Assembly: GCF_000797465.1 (NCBI RefSeq)
Contig: NZ_JSWG01000015.1
Coordinates: 310,001 to 374,000 of the forward strand
Length of the DNA: 64,000 nucleotides
Direction: 5' to 3'
Source: Psychroserpens jangbogonensis
GTDB taxonomy: Bacteria; Bacteroidota; Bacteroidia; Flavobacteriales; Flavobacteriaceae
Shown: one piece after another, positions 41,641 to 50,652 of the stretch
How the letters are laid out: every line of letters starts with the position of its first letter
Position numbering within the stretch: the first letter of the stretch is position 1
The notes under the pieces: model-generated
What the model was told of the DNA's origin: nothing
Databases searched by the model: none
The model's input: the letters and a program-made list of their open reading frames with translations, nothing else
Program-made: the position numbers and the translations under genes

Positions 41641-44600
41641 CATAATTTCAAAAAACATTAAGAGCAGTCTTATAGTTACTATTATTCTTATGAGCTTCAA
41701 TTTAGAAGCTCAAATCACTTCTTTTCCATATACTGAAGATTTTGAAAGTGGAGCAGGTGGTTGGTCCGCTCAAGGAACTAATACATCATGGGAATTGGGA
41801 AGTCCTTCTGGAGAACTCATAGGTTTTCCTGTATCTGGATCTAATGCTTGGGTTACTAATTTAAGTGGTGATTATTCTGATAATGAAAATGGCTGGATTC
41901 AAAGTCCTATATTTGATTTTACGTCACTAGCCAGTCCAGAGATTCAATTTTTTATCTGGAGGAATTGTGAAGCGGAATATGATGGCGTAGTTTTACAATC
42001 TTCTGTGAATTCTGGTGCAACTTGGGAGAATGTTGGTTCGTTCAACGATCCAAACAATTGGTATAATTTTGAAAATATTGTTGGAACTCCTGGTGGTCAA
42101 GGTGTTGGGTGGAGTGGAAGAGAAGAAACAAACAATGGGTCTGGTGGTTGGTCATTGGTGTCTCATGGTCTTCCAAATTTGATTGGCCAATCTAATGTTG
42201 TATTTCGATTAGCTTTTGGAACTGATACATCTGTGACAGATGAAGGTATTGGTTTTGATTTAATAAGAATCTATGCTACTAGTGAATTTTGTGTTTTTCC
42301 TGACCCAAATGCAGGAGAAGATAGTACACATTTGTTCTGCCAAGAATTAGGTACAGAAGTAGATTTAGATTTCTTTTTAACTGTAAGCCCTTCAGTTTCT
42401 CGCTCCTGGACGAGTTTAGATGGTGTTCCAATAGATTTTCAGCCTTTTGTTAATTTTGAAGGAATTGGTCCAGGCGTTTATAGGTTTCTATATCAAACTA
42501 ATCCTACTTCATCATTTGTTTGTGAAGATACAGCTGTAATAACTATTGAAATAACTGATGAATTTTTATCACCCGGATTAAATGGAGAAATAACAGCTTG
42601 TCAATTCTATACTGAAGCAGATCTATTTGCTGCTCTTGAAGGTTCACCAGATCCTGGTGGCAATTGGTTTCCAGAAATAAATCAAGTAGATTTAGTAAGT
42701 GGTGTTTTTACGTATTCACATCCATCCTCACCTTGTACGGCAGAGGTTAATGTGACGATTATTCTTTTAAATGACGAAGGTGAAATCGATGATGCTGAAG
42801 AAACGTGTTATGTTTTTGAAAGTATAAACTTAAATGATTATTTAGATGTGGATGCACCATTTGGTGGTAGTTGGGTTAGTATTGGTGTTGGAGGTGATAC
42901 AACAAAAGAGGTGCCCATTTCTGAAGGTGACGATGTTGATTTTCCAGATACTGGAGCAGGTAAAACTTCATATAATTTCACCTATAGTCAAGAAGAAAAT
43001 TGTGTGAACTATTCAAGATCTCTAGGTATTGAAGTGACTATAGATCCTAACCCAGTTGCAGAGGATGATAAAAGGATTACTTACCATTGTTTTAGTTTTG
43101 ACACAGTTAATTTAAACCAATATATAGCTCGTATTTATCCTAATCATACGGTTTCTTGGGTAAGCCAAGAAGGTCTAACCATTGTACAAGGTATTGATCC
43201 AGTAACAGATGAAGAAACAAATGAAGTTGATCTTCCAAATAATGGTCAATTCTTATATACTTTTAATTATACAATTCAAAATTCTTGTGGTACTGGAGAT
43301 TCTGGAGTATTAGAAATCTTTTTAGATTTATCAAACCAAGCAATCCCTATTCCAGATCTACAATTTGAAAACTTTCTTATTGATGAAGGAATAGATCTTA
43401 ATTCAGTTCCAAATGGTGAAATTGAACGTTCACGACTTTGTGATGTGACCGCATTGGATATTTTTAATTATGATATTTCAAATTTTTCAGGATTGGAATA
43501 CTTTACCGAATTGACAAGTTTTTATATGGAGAACAATCAGGCAGGAAGTCTGATTCCAATAGATTTTTCAGGAAACACTTTACTTAAGTATGTATATGTT
43601 TATGATGCACCTAATCTTATAGGAGTCAATATCAATCAAAATCCAGCCTTACTCGCATTAGATATTAATACTTTAAGTAATTTGTTTAATTCTGTTAACA
43701 TTTCTAATAATATTAATATAGAATATCTAAACATTAGTAATTCAGGATTAACAGCCCTTGATTTAACAAATAATAAACTATTAGATAATCTAATTATTGA
43801 ATTTAATCCAATTAATGTAATCGATGTTTCAGATCTAATATATCTTAAAACCCTAGAAACAAGTAATACTCAAATTGAGAGATTAGATGTATCTAACAAT
43901 ACGCTTTTGACTTCATTTATTGCTAATGATGGACAATTAAAATCTGTAAATCTACGAAGTAGCTTTAATCAAAACCTTGAAACACTTTCTTTAATTAACA
44001 ACCCTAATCTTGACTGCATATTTGTAGATGATGTTGATGATGCTCTTGCAGCCATAGATTGGTCTATAGATCCAACAGCCTCCTATACTATTATGCCTTG
44101 TGGAGCTCCATTGAATCTAAAGGTCTTTTTAGAAGGTGCGTATGATACAAATTCTGGACTTATGAGAGATGATATGAGAAGTTCAGGTATTTTGCCAACA
44201 ACTAGTCCTTATGTTGATGCTAAAAGCTGTGATATTTCAGTTTTTAATGTAACAGGAAGTAGCGCTATTGTGGACTGGATTTGGCTTGAATTAAGAGATA
44301 TCACTGATCAAACATTAGTAATCGAATCTAGATCTGCCTTCTTAAGAGCAGATGGAACAGTCGTTGATGTTGATGGTGTTTCTCCTTTATTTATTGATGT
44401 TCCAGAGAACGACTATTACCTTATGCTAAGTCATAGAAATCATTTAGGCGTGCTTACTCTTGATTCATTTACTTTCGACGGAACGACTTTGAATATAGAT
44501 TTAACGACTTCTAATCTTTCAGTACAAGGTGGGAATAATGCCATTGCTGGCTTTAGTGATGGAGCATTCGGACTTTATGCTGGAGACTTTAATGGCGATG

Positions 44601-44788
44601 GACAAATTCAGAATACAGACAGAAATGGAGTCACGCCGTTACGAGGAATTAGTGGCTACAATAACGCAGATATTAATTTAAATGGACAAGTGCAAAATAG
44701 CGATATCAATGGAATCCTTACACCCAATATTGGAAAAGGAGAACAGTTTATGAGTCGAAACCTTTTTGCACCACGTCGTCAAAACTAA
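41582..44788 (+). CDS. Giant secreted multidomain protein 3
   Basis: 1068 aa. N terminus and leader are close to those of giant protein 1 (RAIDYVSLTIISKNI, signal ending NLEAQ at about residue 45). MAM-like domain (about 46-230), Ig-like modules with AGEDS, GEITACQFYTEADLF and VDFPDTGAGK, an LRR-like block at about 600-815 (LDLTNNKLL, LDVSNNTLLTS), then directly the 225-residue end module from about 844 with both dockerin-like loops. Compared with protein 1 it lacks the module between the LRR block and the end module. The small cohesin-like gene follows after 33 bp, exactly as in cassette 1. Confidence 0.82.
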   Translation: MYGINQSSMILRAIDYVSLTIISKNIKSSLIVTIILMSFNLEAQITSFPYTEDFESGAGGWSAQGTNTSWELGSPSGELIGFPVSGSNAWVTNLSGDYSDNENGWIQSPIFDFTSLASPEIQFFIWRNCEAEYDGVVLQSSVNSGATWENVGSFNDPNNWYNFENIVGTPGGQGVGWSGREETNNGSGGWSLVSHGLPNLIGQSNVVFRLAFGTDTSVTDEGIGFDLIRIYATSEFCVFPDPNAGEDSTHLFCQELGTEVDLDFFLTVSPSVSRSWTSLDGVPIDFQPFVNFEGIGPGVYRFLYQTNPTSSFVCEDTAVITIEITDEFLSPGLNGEITACQFYTEADLFAALEGSPDPGGNWFPEINQVDLVSGVFTYSHPSSPCTAEVNVTIILLNDEGEIDDAEETCYVFESINLNDYLDVDAPFGGSWVSIGVGGDTTKEVPISEGDDVDFPDTGAGKTSYNFTYSQEENCVNYSRSLGIEVTIDPNPVAEDDKRITYHCFSFDTVNLNQYIARIYPNHTVSWVSQEGLTIVQGIDPVTDEETNEVDLPNNGQFLYTFNYTIQNSCGTGDSGVLEIFLDLSNQAIPIPDLQFENFLIDEGIDLNSVPNGEIERSRLCDVTALDIFNYDISNFSGLEYFTELTSFYMENNQAGSLIPIDFSGNTLLKYVYVYDAPNLIGVNINQNPALLALDINTLSNLFNSVNISNNINIEYLNISNSGLTALDLTNNKLLDNLIIEFNPINVIDVSDLIYLKTLETSNTQIERLDVSNNTLLTSFIANDGQLKSVNLRSSFNQNLETLSLINNPNLDCIFVDDVDDALAAIDWSIDPTASYTIMPCGAPLNLKVFLEGAYDTNSGLMRDDMRSSGILPTTSPYVDAKSCDISVFNVTGSSAIVDWIWLELRDITDQTLVIESRSAFLRADGTVVDVDGVSPLFIDVPENDYYLMLSHRNHLGVLTLDSFTFDGTTLNIDLTTSNLSVQGGNNAIAGFSDGAFGLYAGDFNGDGQIQNTDRNGVTPLRGISGYNNADINLNGQVQNSDINGILTPNIGKGEQFMSRNLFAPRRQN

Positions 44789-45715
44789 TTTTAAAACCAA
44801 CCCAATAATAAACGAAATACTATGAAAAATAATTACTCACTACTTATGAAAAAAATGGCAAGCCTTTTTGTTATCCTTTGTGCATTTTCAATTAATGCTC
44901 AGGATATAGAATTTACATTTGAGAATCCACAAAACACAAATGAAGGCGGTTTTGATTATTATGAGGTAGATGTAATGATTGCAACTGTAAACGCATCAGG
45001 AAGTTTTAAATTGGGATCAGGACAATTGTATTTCAACTACAATACAGCAGCATTTGGTTTGAGTGTATTTGATAATTCAAACATTGAGGTTTCTCAAGAT
45101 AATGCTCAAGGATATATTGCAGGACAAAATATTGATGCAGCTGCAGCCGCAATCTATAGTAGTTTCACTACTAATGATAATACCGATTCTAGAGTGTCAT
45201 GGTCTTTTTCACAGTTTTTTAGTTCAAATACGTTTGCGGCCGACAATGTAACTTCGGTTCCAACAAAACTGTGCCATCTTAAATTTAAATACACTGATGT
45301 AAATGAAATGCCTATGGTAATGTTCGAAGATGGAGTAGTATTTGACGACCAATTTGAAACAGCATGCGGAGGAACAGCAGGAGGTCCTTTTGAAGCAGCA
45401 GATTGTGGAGCACAACCAGGAGTAGAAATATTAAATGATAGTTTTGATAGTAGTGGACATACTTTATCAAATTCTGAATTTAACTTGCAATCAGCAATAA
45501 GAATATATCCTAATCCAGTAAAAGACATCCTAACTATTGAAGGTGATTTGCAAAACGCAATATCCCTAAAGTTATATGGATTATCAGGACAACTGATCCT
45601 AGAATTAAAAGATGATTTTAATACAATAGATATGAGCCAAATAGAGACTGGTATCTACTTTGTAAAGCTTAACACAGGAAAAGACACTTCTACATTTAAA
45701 GTTATAAAAGAGTAA
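44110..45715 (+). repeat. 1606-bp direct repeat, copy 2
   Basis: Second copy of 35868-37473. The few differences are single-base changes scattered over the whole length, which points to recent duplication or ongoing gene conversion. Recombination between the copies would delete 8.2 kb including giant gene 2. Confidence 0.95.
44822..45715 (+). CDS. Small T9SS protein with cohesin-like domain, copy 2
   Basis: 297 aa, differing from the copy at 36580-37473 at only 7 residues, all of them conservative or single-charge changes. Same signal peptide, cohesin-like beta sandwich, two-cysteine segment and T9SS type A tail. As with copy 1, it directly follows a giant gene (33 bp). If the cohesin reading is right, the protein would be fixed to the cell surface by T9SS and hold the dockerin-like end of the giant protein. 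Its stop is only 6 bp from the end of the convergent FecR-like gene. Confidence 0.75.
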   Translation: MKNNYSLLMKKMASLFVILCAFSINAQDIEFTFENPQNTNEGGFDYYEVDVMIATVNASGSFKLGSGQLYFNYNTAAFGLSVFDNSNIEVSQDNAQGYIAGQNIDAAAAAIYSSFTTNDNTDSRVSWSFSQFFSSNTFAADNVTSVPTKLCHLKFKYTDVNEMPMVMFEDGVVFDDQFETACGGTAGGPFEAADCGAQPGVEILNDSFDSSGHTLSNSEFNLQSAIRIYPNPVKDILTIEGDLQNAISLKLYGLSGQLILELKDDFNTIDMSQIETGIYFVKLNTGKDTSTFKVIKE

Positions 45716-45721
45716 CTAAAA

Positions 45722-46534
45722 TTAGAAACAAAGTTTAAAGTCTTGGCAAATTGCTGTCTGTACCTCTAAACTAGTGAAACCCATATTTTTTAAGTCAGCA
45801 CTAAGTAACGATAGGTCTTTTTTGACATTTTTAAATTCATCGTTACTTAGTATATGAAATGAATAAAATGGAGTTTTATTCATATTTGGGTACTTGGTTT
45901 CAGTTATAGCCCATTCGTAGTTATTACCTTGTTTTAATAATGTACCATCAATCATAAGTGAAATTGTGTTGACTGGAGTTCCAATAGTAGTAATGGCTTT
46001 AGTCTCTTTATTTCTAATCACGAAATAATAGTCTTTTTCTTTATTTGGAATGCGATCCCATTCAAAGCGAATTTCATTATTATAAATTTTAATACTGTCA
46101 GCTGGATAACGCATCAAAATAATATCATCTCCTCTGTAGACGACACCACTTTTATCTCTTCGCAAAACATCAGTATTTGTGAATTCTTTCCATACGTATG
46201 AAAAATAGGTTTTAGCGAAAGATGAGTTGGTCGTAATAGGCTCTAATGCCAATAATTCTTTATGGTTAAAGGTGCCAGTTTGAAATAATTTAAAAACGTC
46301 ACCATTATCATTTACCATATAAATAACATCTTCTCGGTGCATTATTAATTTGGTGTTTTTATCCAACAAAGAACCTTTCTTTACAATTTTCACCGAATCA
46401 TTAACTTCTATTTTAGGCGAACCTTCATATTTGTAAACAAATAATTTGTTTTTTTCTGCAAAGCTCAATTGAAATGTTAGGAATAAAAAAACTAACAAAA
46501 CATAGCCTTTATTTACTTTAAGTAAGTTTTCCAT
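45722..46534 (-). CDS. Periplasmic FecR-like protein
   Basis: 270 aa with a signal peptide (about 1-26, ending LSFAE). Residues about 40-100 resemble a FecR-type beta domain (VKIVKKGSLLDKNTKLIMHREDVIYMVNDNGDVFKL). The C-terminal part (about 150-225) is a beta-rich segment with IRFEWDRIPNKEKDYYFVIRNK and YEWAITE, like domains used to present statements to a membrane partner. The start overlaps the CHASE2 gene end by 22 bp, so the two are translationally coupled. No function can be assigned with certainty. Confidence 0.6.
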   Translation of the reverse strand: MENLLKVNKGYVLLVFLFLTFQLSFAEKNKLFVYKYEGSPKIEVNDSVKIVKKGSLLDKNTKLIMHREDVIYMVNDNGDVFKLFQTGTFNHKELLALEPITTNSSFAKTYFSYVWKEFTNTDVLRRDKSGVVYRGDDIILMRYPADSIKIYNNEIRFEWDRIPNKEKDYYFVIRNKETKAITTIGTPVNTISLMIDGTLLKQGNNYEWAITETKYPNMNKTPFYSFHILSNDEFKNVKKDLSLLSADLKNMGFTSLEVQTAICQDFKLCF

Positions 46535-47691
46535 TTTCTTTTAGTGTTTATATAACGTGTTAAATGCTTATAATATTTAAAATAGCTTCCAGCGATGATT
46601 ACTCCAATAACAATTGGAAACGGATTAATAACAATGTCATTTTTAAAAAACCAAACGACTATAGCAAAAAGTACAACAGAAAAAACAAGTTGATAGGTCT
46701 GTTTTCTTGTACGATAACTAATCTTATACTTTTTGTTCCATTTCATGTATAAAATGGTGGATAAATACATACAAATAAATGTAATTACACACATCCAAAA
46801 GAATGATACTCTATTCATTAAATCGTTCTTAATTAACATGTTTGTTATGTTTCCATGTACAACAGATCCGAACATATCTGAATCGCTTTTACCAGCACTA
46901 GTAGGATTTAATGGTGTGAAAAATTTATCTAGGATATCATTTTTATTTCCTGTTGGAGAGCCAATGTAACCCATAATGACGATCTTGTCTTTTAAAATAG
47001 GCTTGTCTTCATTAAGAAAAAAGTCATCTAGACTTAAATAGGGGAAAGCAGTATAGTTCCCAGAATATTTTATGGTCTGAAGCTTGGTTAATCTTTCATC
47101 GTAATTATATTTTTCCCATTGCTTTTTACTGAGATATTTCTGAGCTAGTAGTGTAGCGAATGAAGAATGACTTTTTTCGTTAAATTCCTTTTTACCAATA
47201 AACTCTCTAATAACCGCAGTATTTGTTTTAAAGTTAAATTCTGCAAAACCAGATCGATGTCTTGTTTTAAAGAAAGGATCACTAAAAATTAAACTATCAT
47301 TTGAAGTCTCAAAGGTTGTAACTACTTTTTTGTTCAGAAGTAATTTAGCCAAAAATGTATCGGTTTTTGTTTTTTCTGGACGATTTTCTAAAATGATATC
47401 AAAGCCAACTGCTTTAGGATCTTCTTTTAATATAGAATTTAAAAGATTTGCAATAACTTCTCTATCGTGGTTTTCTATATTGACTAATATGATGTCACTA
47501 TTAACCTTATCTGTATTGTGAAACTTTTCAGAATAGAATATATCTAAAAAGCTAAAATCTGAAAAAGCCTTATGCAGTGGGTTGAAAAAACGAATATTGA
47601 TAAATGCAATTGAAAGTATTAATAAGAGAATACTTGAAAGAATTGTAGACAAAAATGCATCTCTAATTAATAGCTTAGTCTTTTTTTTCAT
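46513..47691 (-). CDS. CHASE2-domain membrane sensor protein
   Basis: 392 aa. One transmembrane helix at about 12-33, a periplasmic CHASE2 domain (about 55-275: DIILVNIENHDREVI, DPKAVGFDIILE, KDKIVIMGYIGSPTG, FGSVVHGNITNML), then transmembrane helices at about 285-375 and a short basic tail. CHASE2 is an extracytoplasmic sensing domain, normally joined to a kinase, cyclase or other output domain; here there is none, so the signal must pass to a separate partner. It overlaps the FecR-like gene by 22 bp. I recall CHASE2 and CHAT domains occurring in the same proteins in cyanobacteria, which would fit the CHAT protein here. Confidence 0.85.
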   Translation of the reverse strand: MKKKTKLLIRDAFLSTILSSILLLILSIAFINIRFFNPLHKAFSDFSFLDIFYSEKFHNTDKVNSDIILVNIENHDREVIANLLNSILKEDPKAVGFDIILENRPEKTKTDTFLAKLLLNKKVVTTFETSNDSLIFSDPFFKTRHRSGFAEFNFKTNTAVIREFIGKKEFNEKSHSSFATLLAQKYLSKKQWEKYNYDERLTKLQTIKYSGNYTAFPYLSLDDFFLNEDKPILKDKIVIMGYIGSPTGNKNDILDKFFTPLNPTSAGKSDSDMFGSVVHGNITNMLIKNDLMNRVSFFWMCVITFICMYLSTILYMKWNKKYKISYRTRKQTYQLVFSVVLFAIVVWFFKNDIVINPFPIVIGVIIAGSYFKYYKHLTRYINTKRKWKTYLK

Positions 47692-47807
47692 GGGTTGGTT
47701 ATGTCACTTCAATATACATATTAATAATTTAAAGTACAATACCCAAAAGAGGGTAGATGTTATGGTATAACTGATTGCGCATAAATAATTGTAAATGTTG
47801 CGGTTGC

Positions 47808-47850
47808 ACAAAAAAAGCTCCATAACGTTTTTAGTTATGGAGCTTCTTAT
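47808..47850 (-). terminator. Terminator of the lipoprotein gene at 47861
   Basis: An 11-bp stem AGCTCCATAAC/GTTATGGAGCT with a 7-base loop; on the minus strand it is followed by a long T run, 11 bp after the stop of the gene. Confidence 0.88.
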
Positions 47851-47860
47851 TTTGATGTAA

Positions 47861-49045
47861 TTAACTTCTTCTTATTCTATAAGAATTGATAACATCTTTT
47901 AATCTTAATTTTAGGTCTTCACCTGTATCATAAACCATTTGCGAATCGGTAGGAAAATATAGAGGTCTATATGTTGTCAATTCAAACTCTCTTTTGTTTA
48001 ATGCTCTTTTATCACCTCTAAATGAAGCATAAACATGTTCGAAAATAAACTCACTGTCAATAGGAAACACATCTAATATCTGGTTTGCTTTTAAATCTGT
48101 ATAGACAACATCTGCTATAACATGTGTTGATTTAAATTGATTTACTTCAAAGTATCTTGCTCTAACATTGATAATCTTATCCACTTTTATTTTGTTTCCA
48201 AGACTGTCTGTTATAAAATTACCATCTCTATCTTTTTTAAATTTCCAACCATCTATTATTTTCTTTTGTTTCAACTCTTGTCTTCTATTAACTTGTTCCG
48301 GTGAAATATTGATTTGCTTTAACTGCAATTGCATAGCATAATCATAGCTGATATCTTGAGCAGCATTTGCATGGTACTCAGTCCAAAATTTATTTAAACC
48401 ATAGGTGTTAAAGTTTAATAAATCTGCTTCTAATTGCTGAGGAATGATTTGGTATGTTTGGTTTTCAATAGACACCTTAACATAATCAATTCCTTTTTCA
48501 TGCGCTTCAGTCATCAAGCTTCTTGTTTCTTCAAAATTTGGATTGATACGTTCTATATAACTAAAAATATCATAAGCTTTTCTAGCCTTATATTTATCTT
48601 CAGAGTCTAATAGCGTAATGCCTTCATCAATTAAATACTCAGAGGTTTTATATCTATAATCTACAATTTCAGTTGAATAGTCAGTGAATTTTAGATTCAG
48701 TGTTTTGCCATTTATTTTTAGAGGCAATACTCGCTTTATAGCATTTTGTCTTGCTTCTAAGTCTAAATAGATCTCATAAATAGTTTTGAATTGCTCAGGA
48801 TTTCCATCCTTTTTAAGATGTTTGAGGTCCTGTAAGTTTTCCTCCAGAACTTTGTAGTAGGCATCTTCAAGCATAACAATATAATCTTGCTTACGCTTTT
48901 TGTCTTTATTGTTATCTAGTTTTCGTAACGCGTCATTGATTGCTAAGTCATAGTTTCCATGACTAATTGCTTTTTCAATTTGTTTTCTTCCGCTACATGA
49001 TGTTAGTGCCAGAAGAAGTACTGTTGTAAGTAGTAATTGCTTCAT
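47861..49045 (-). CDS. TPR-like envelope lipoprotein of unknown function
   Basis: 394 aa with a lipoprotein signal (lipobox LTSC at about 14-17). The first part (about 20-190) is helical with TPR-like repeats (HGNYDLAINDALRKLD, ALKAYDIF-like KARKAYDIFSYIERINP); the rest mixes helix and strand and is rich in charged residues. I do not recognise a named family. It is predicted to be lipid-anchored in the periplasm or outer membrane. It stands alone between two terminators, so it is probably a single-gene unit. Confidence 0.7.
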   Translation of the reverse strand: MKQLLLTTVLLLALTSCSGRKQIEKAISHGNYDLAINDALRKLDNNKDKKRKQDYIVMLEDAYYKVLEENLQDLKHLKKDGNPEQFKTIYEIYLDLEARQNAIKRVLPLKINGKTLNLKFTDYSTEIVDYRYKTSEYLIDEGITLLDSEDKYKARKAYDIFSYIERINPNFEETRSLMTEAHEKGIDYVKVSIENQTYQIIPQQLEADLLNFNTYGLNKFWTEYHANAAQDISYDYAMQLQLKQINISPEQVNRRQELKQKKIIDGWKFKKDRDGNFITDSLGNKIKVDKIINVRARYFEVNQFKSTHVIADVVYTDLKANQILDVFPIDSEFIFEHVYASFRGDKRALNKREFELTTYRPLYFPTDSQMVYDTGEDLKLRLKDVINSYRIRRS

Positions 49046-49097
49046 AATTCTGGTTTTTAATTATTATTTCTATATAGAATCCAAATATGATGCCAAA

Positions 49098-49140
49098 TAA
49101 AAAACTCGAAGACAAATCATTGATTTGCTTCGAGTTATAT
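49098..49140 (-). terminator. Terminator of fahA
   Basis: AACTCGAAG/CTTCGAGTT arms (49103-49111 and 49128-49136) with inner CAAATCA/TGATTTG arms; the T run follows on the minus strand. It lies about 25 bp after the fahA stop. Confidence 0.85.
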
Positions 49141-49159
49141 ATATTAAGTAGTATTGTAT

Positions 49160-50452
49160 TTACTTCTTTTTCTTCGGATTGTAAATTGGTAATAATTCTG
49201 TAGAAACTTCACCAAAACCAATTCTGGTATCATCCTTTTCGCAATAGCCACGCATAATCACTTTATCATGATCATTGATGAATTTACGTTCTGTACCATC
49301 CTTCATTTTGATAGGCTTTTCACCTTTCCAAGTTATCTCTAACATAGAACCATAAGAATCTGGTGTTGGACCAGAAATCGTTCCACTTCCCATCATGTCA
49401 CCAGAGTTTACTGGACATCCATTTACGGTATGATGTGCTAACTGCTGAGACATATTCCAATACATATGTTTGAAATTTGACTTACTTACAGTCGTTTCTT
49501 TAGCGCCATCTGGTTTGATAGCTACTTCAAGATTAATATCAAAACCTTTCTTTCCTTTATATTGTAAATACGGTAATTGTGGTTTTAATGGTTTCGGACT
49601 TTCAACTCTAAATGGATCAAGAGCATCAAGTGTTACAATCCATGGAGACATGCTAGATGCAAAACTCTTGGCTAAGAAAGGTCCTAATGGAACATATTCC
49701 CATTTTTGAATATCTCTTGCAGACCAGTCGTTAAATAAAACTAAACCAAAAATATACTCTTCAGCTTCATCAATTGGAATTGGTTCACCTAAATCATTAG
49801 CATCAGTAGTAATAAATGCCATTTCTAATTCGAAATCGACCAATTTTGAAGGACCAAATATAGGTTGGTCACTGCCAGCAGGCATTGTTTGCCCTTGTGG
49901 TCTGTGTATCGGAATTCCTGAAGGAATAATAGAACTACTTCTTCCGTGGTAACCTACAGGAATGTGAAGCCAATTTGGTAATAATGCATTGTCTGGATCC
50001 CTAAACATTGTACCAACATTTGTAGCATGTTCTATACTTGAATAGAAATCTGTATAATCACCAATTTGAACTGGTAATTGCATCTCAATTTCGTCTAATC
50101 GAAATAAAACAATCTCTTTATGCTTTGTGTTATTTTTTAAACTCGTGTTATTGCTATCAAATATTTCAGCAATACGGTTACGCACTAAACGCCACGTTTT
50201 TCTTCCATCTGCTATAAAATCGTTAAGTGTATCTTGTAAGAAAATATCATCTGTTAACGGGATTCCATGAAAATATCCTAATTGGTGTAATGCACCAAGG
50301 TCAATTGCTGTATCTCCAATTCGAGTACCAATAGTAATGATATCATCGCGAGTTAAAAAAACACCGAAAGGAATATTTTGAACAGGAAAATCAGAATTCT
50401 TCCCAACATGTAACCATGAGCTACGATCAGGATTATTTGCAGATAAAGGCAT
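49160..50452 (-). CDS. fahA: Fumarylacetoacetase
   Basis: Last step of tyrosine degradation: fumarylacetoacetate to fumarate and acetoacetate, in the cytosol. 430 aa with the N-terminal SH3-like part (MPLSANNPDRSSWLHV) and the FAH domain: YTDFYSSIEHATNVG with metal and substrate ligands, WLHIPVGYHGRSSSI, VDFELEMAFIT with the metal-binding acidic residues, NDWSARDIQKWEY and GDMMGSGTISGP. All the hallmark segments are intact. It is divergent from glyA across 200 bp. No other tyrosine degradation gene is in the window. Confidence 0.96.
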   Translation of the reverse strand: MPLSANNPDRSSWLHVGKNSDFPVQNIPFGVFLTRDDIITIGTRIGDTAIDLGALHQLGYFHGIPLTDDIFLQDTLNDFIADGRKTWRLVRNRIAEIFDSNNTSLKNNTKHKEIVLFRLDEIEMQLPVQIGDYTDFYSSIEHATNVGTMFRDPDNALLPNWLHIPVGYHGRSSSIIPSGIPIHRPQGQTMPAGSDQPIFGPSKLVDFELEMAFITTDANDLGEPIPIDEAEEYIFGLVLFNDWSARDIQKWEYVPLGPFLAKSFASSMSPWIVTLDALDPFRVESPKPLKPQLPYLQYKGKKGFDINLEVAIKPDGAKETTVSKSNFKHMYWNMSQQLAHHTVNGCPVNSGDMMGSGTISGPTPDSYGSMLEITWKGEKPIKMKDGTERKFINDHDKVIMRGYCEKDDTRIGFGEVSTELLPIYNPKKKK

Positions 50453-50619
50453 AATCTTTAATATTAAATTGTTATTGTTTTCTATTCAAACGTACATATT
50501 TTTTTTTGTTTTAATTGCATAAATCCCTAAAAAATAGATTAAAAAATAATGTTAATAACCTGCTCATAAAACATTGAGTTAAACTGGCTTTTTTAAATCT
50601 ATTTAAGAAGATGATTTCT

Positions 50620-50627
50620 TATTTTTG
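50620..50627 (+). promoter_or_regulatory. -7 box of glyA
   Basis: TATTTTTG fits TAnnTTTG, 26 bp before the ATG at 50653. Confidence 0.45.
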
Positions 50628-50652
50628 ATAAATTTTAATTCTCATATTACTT

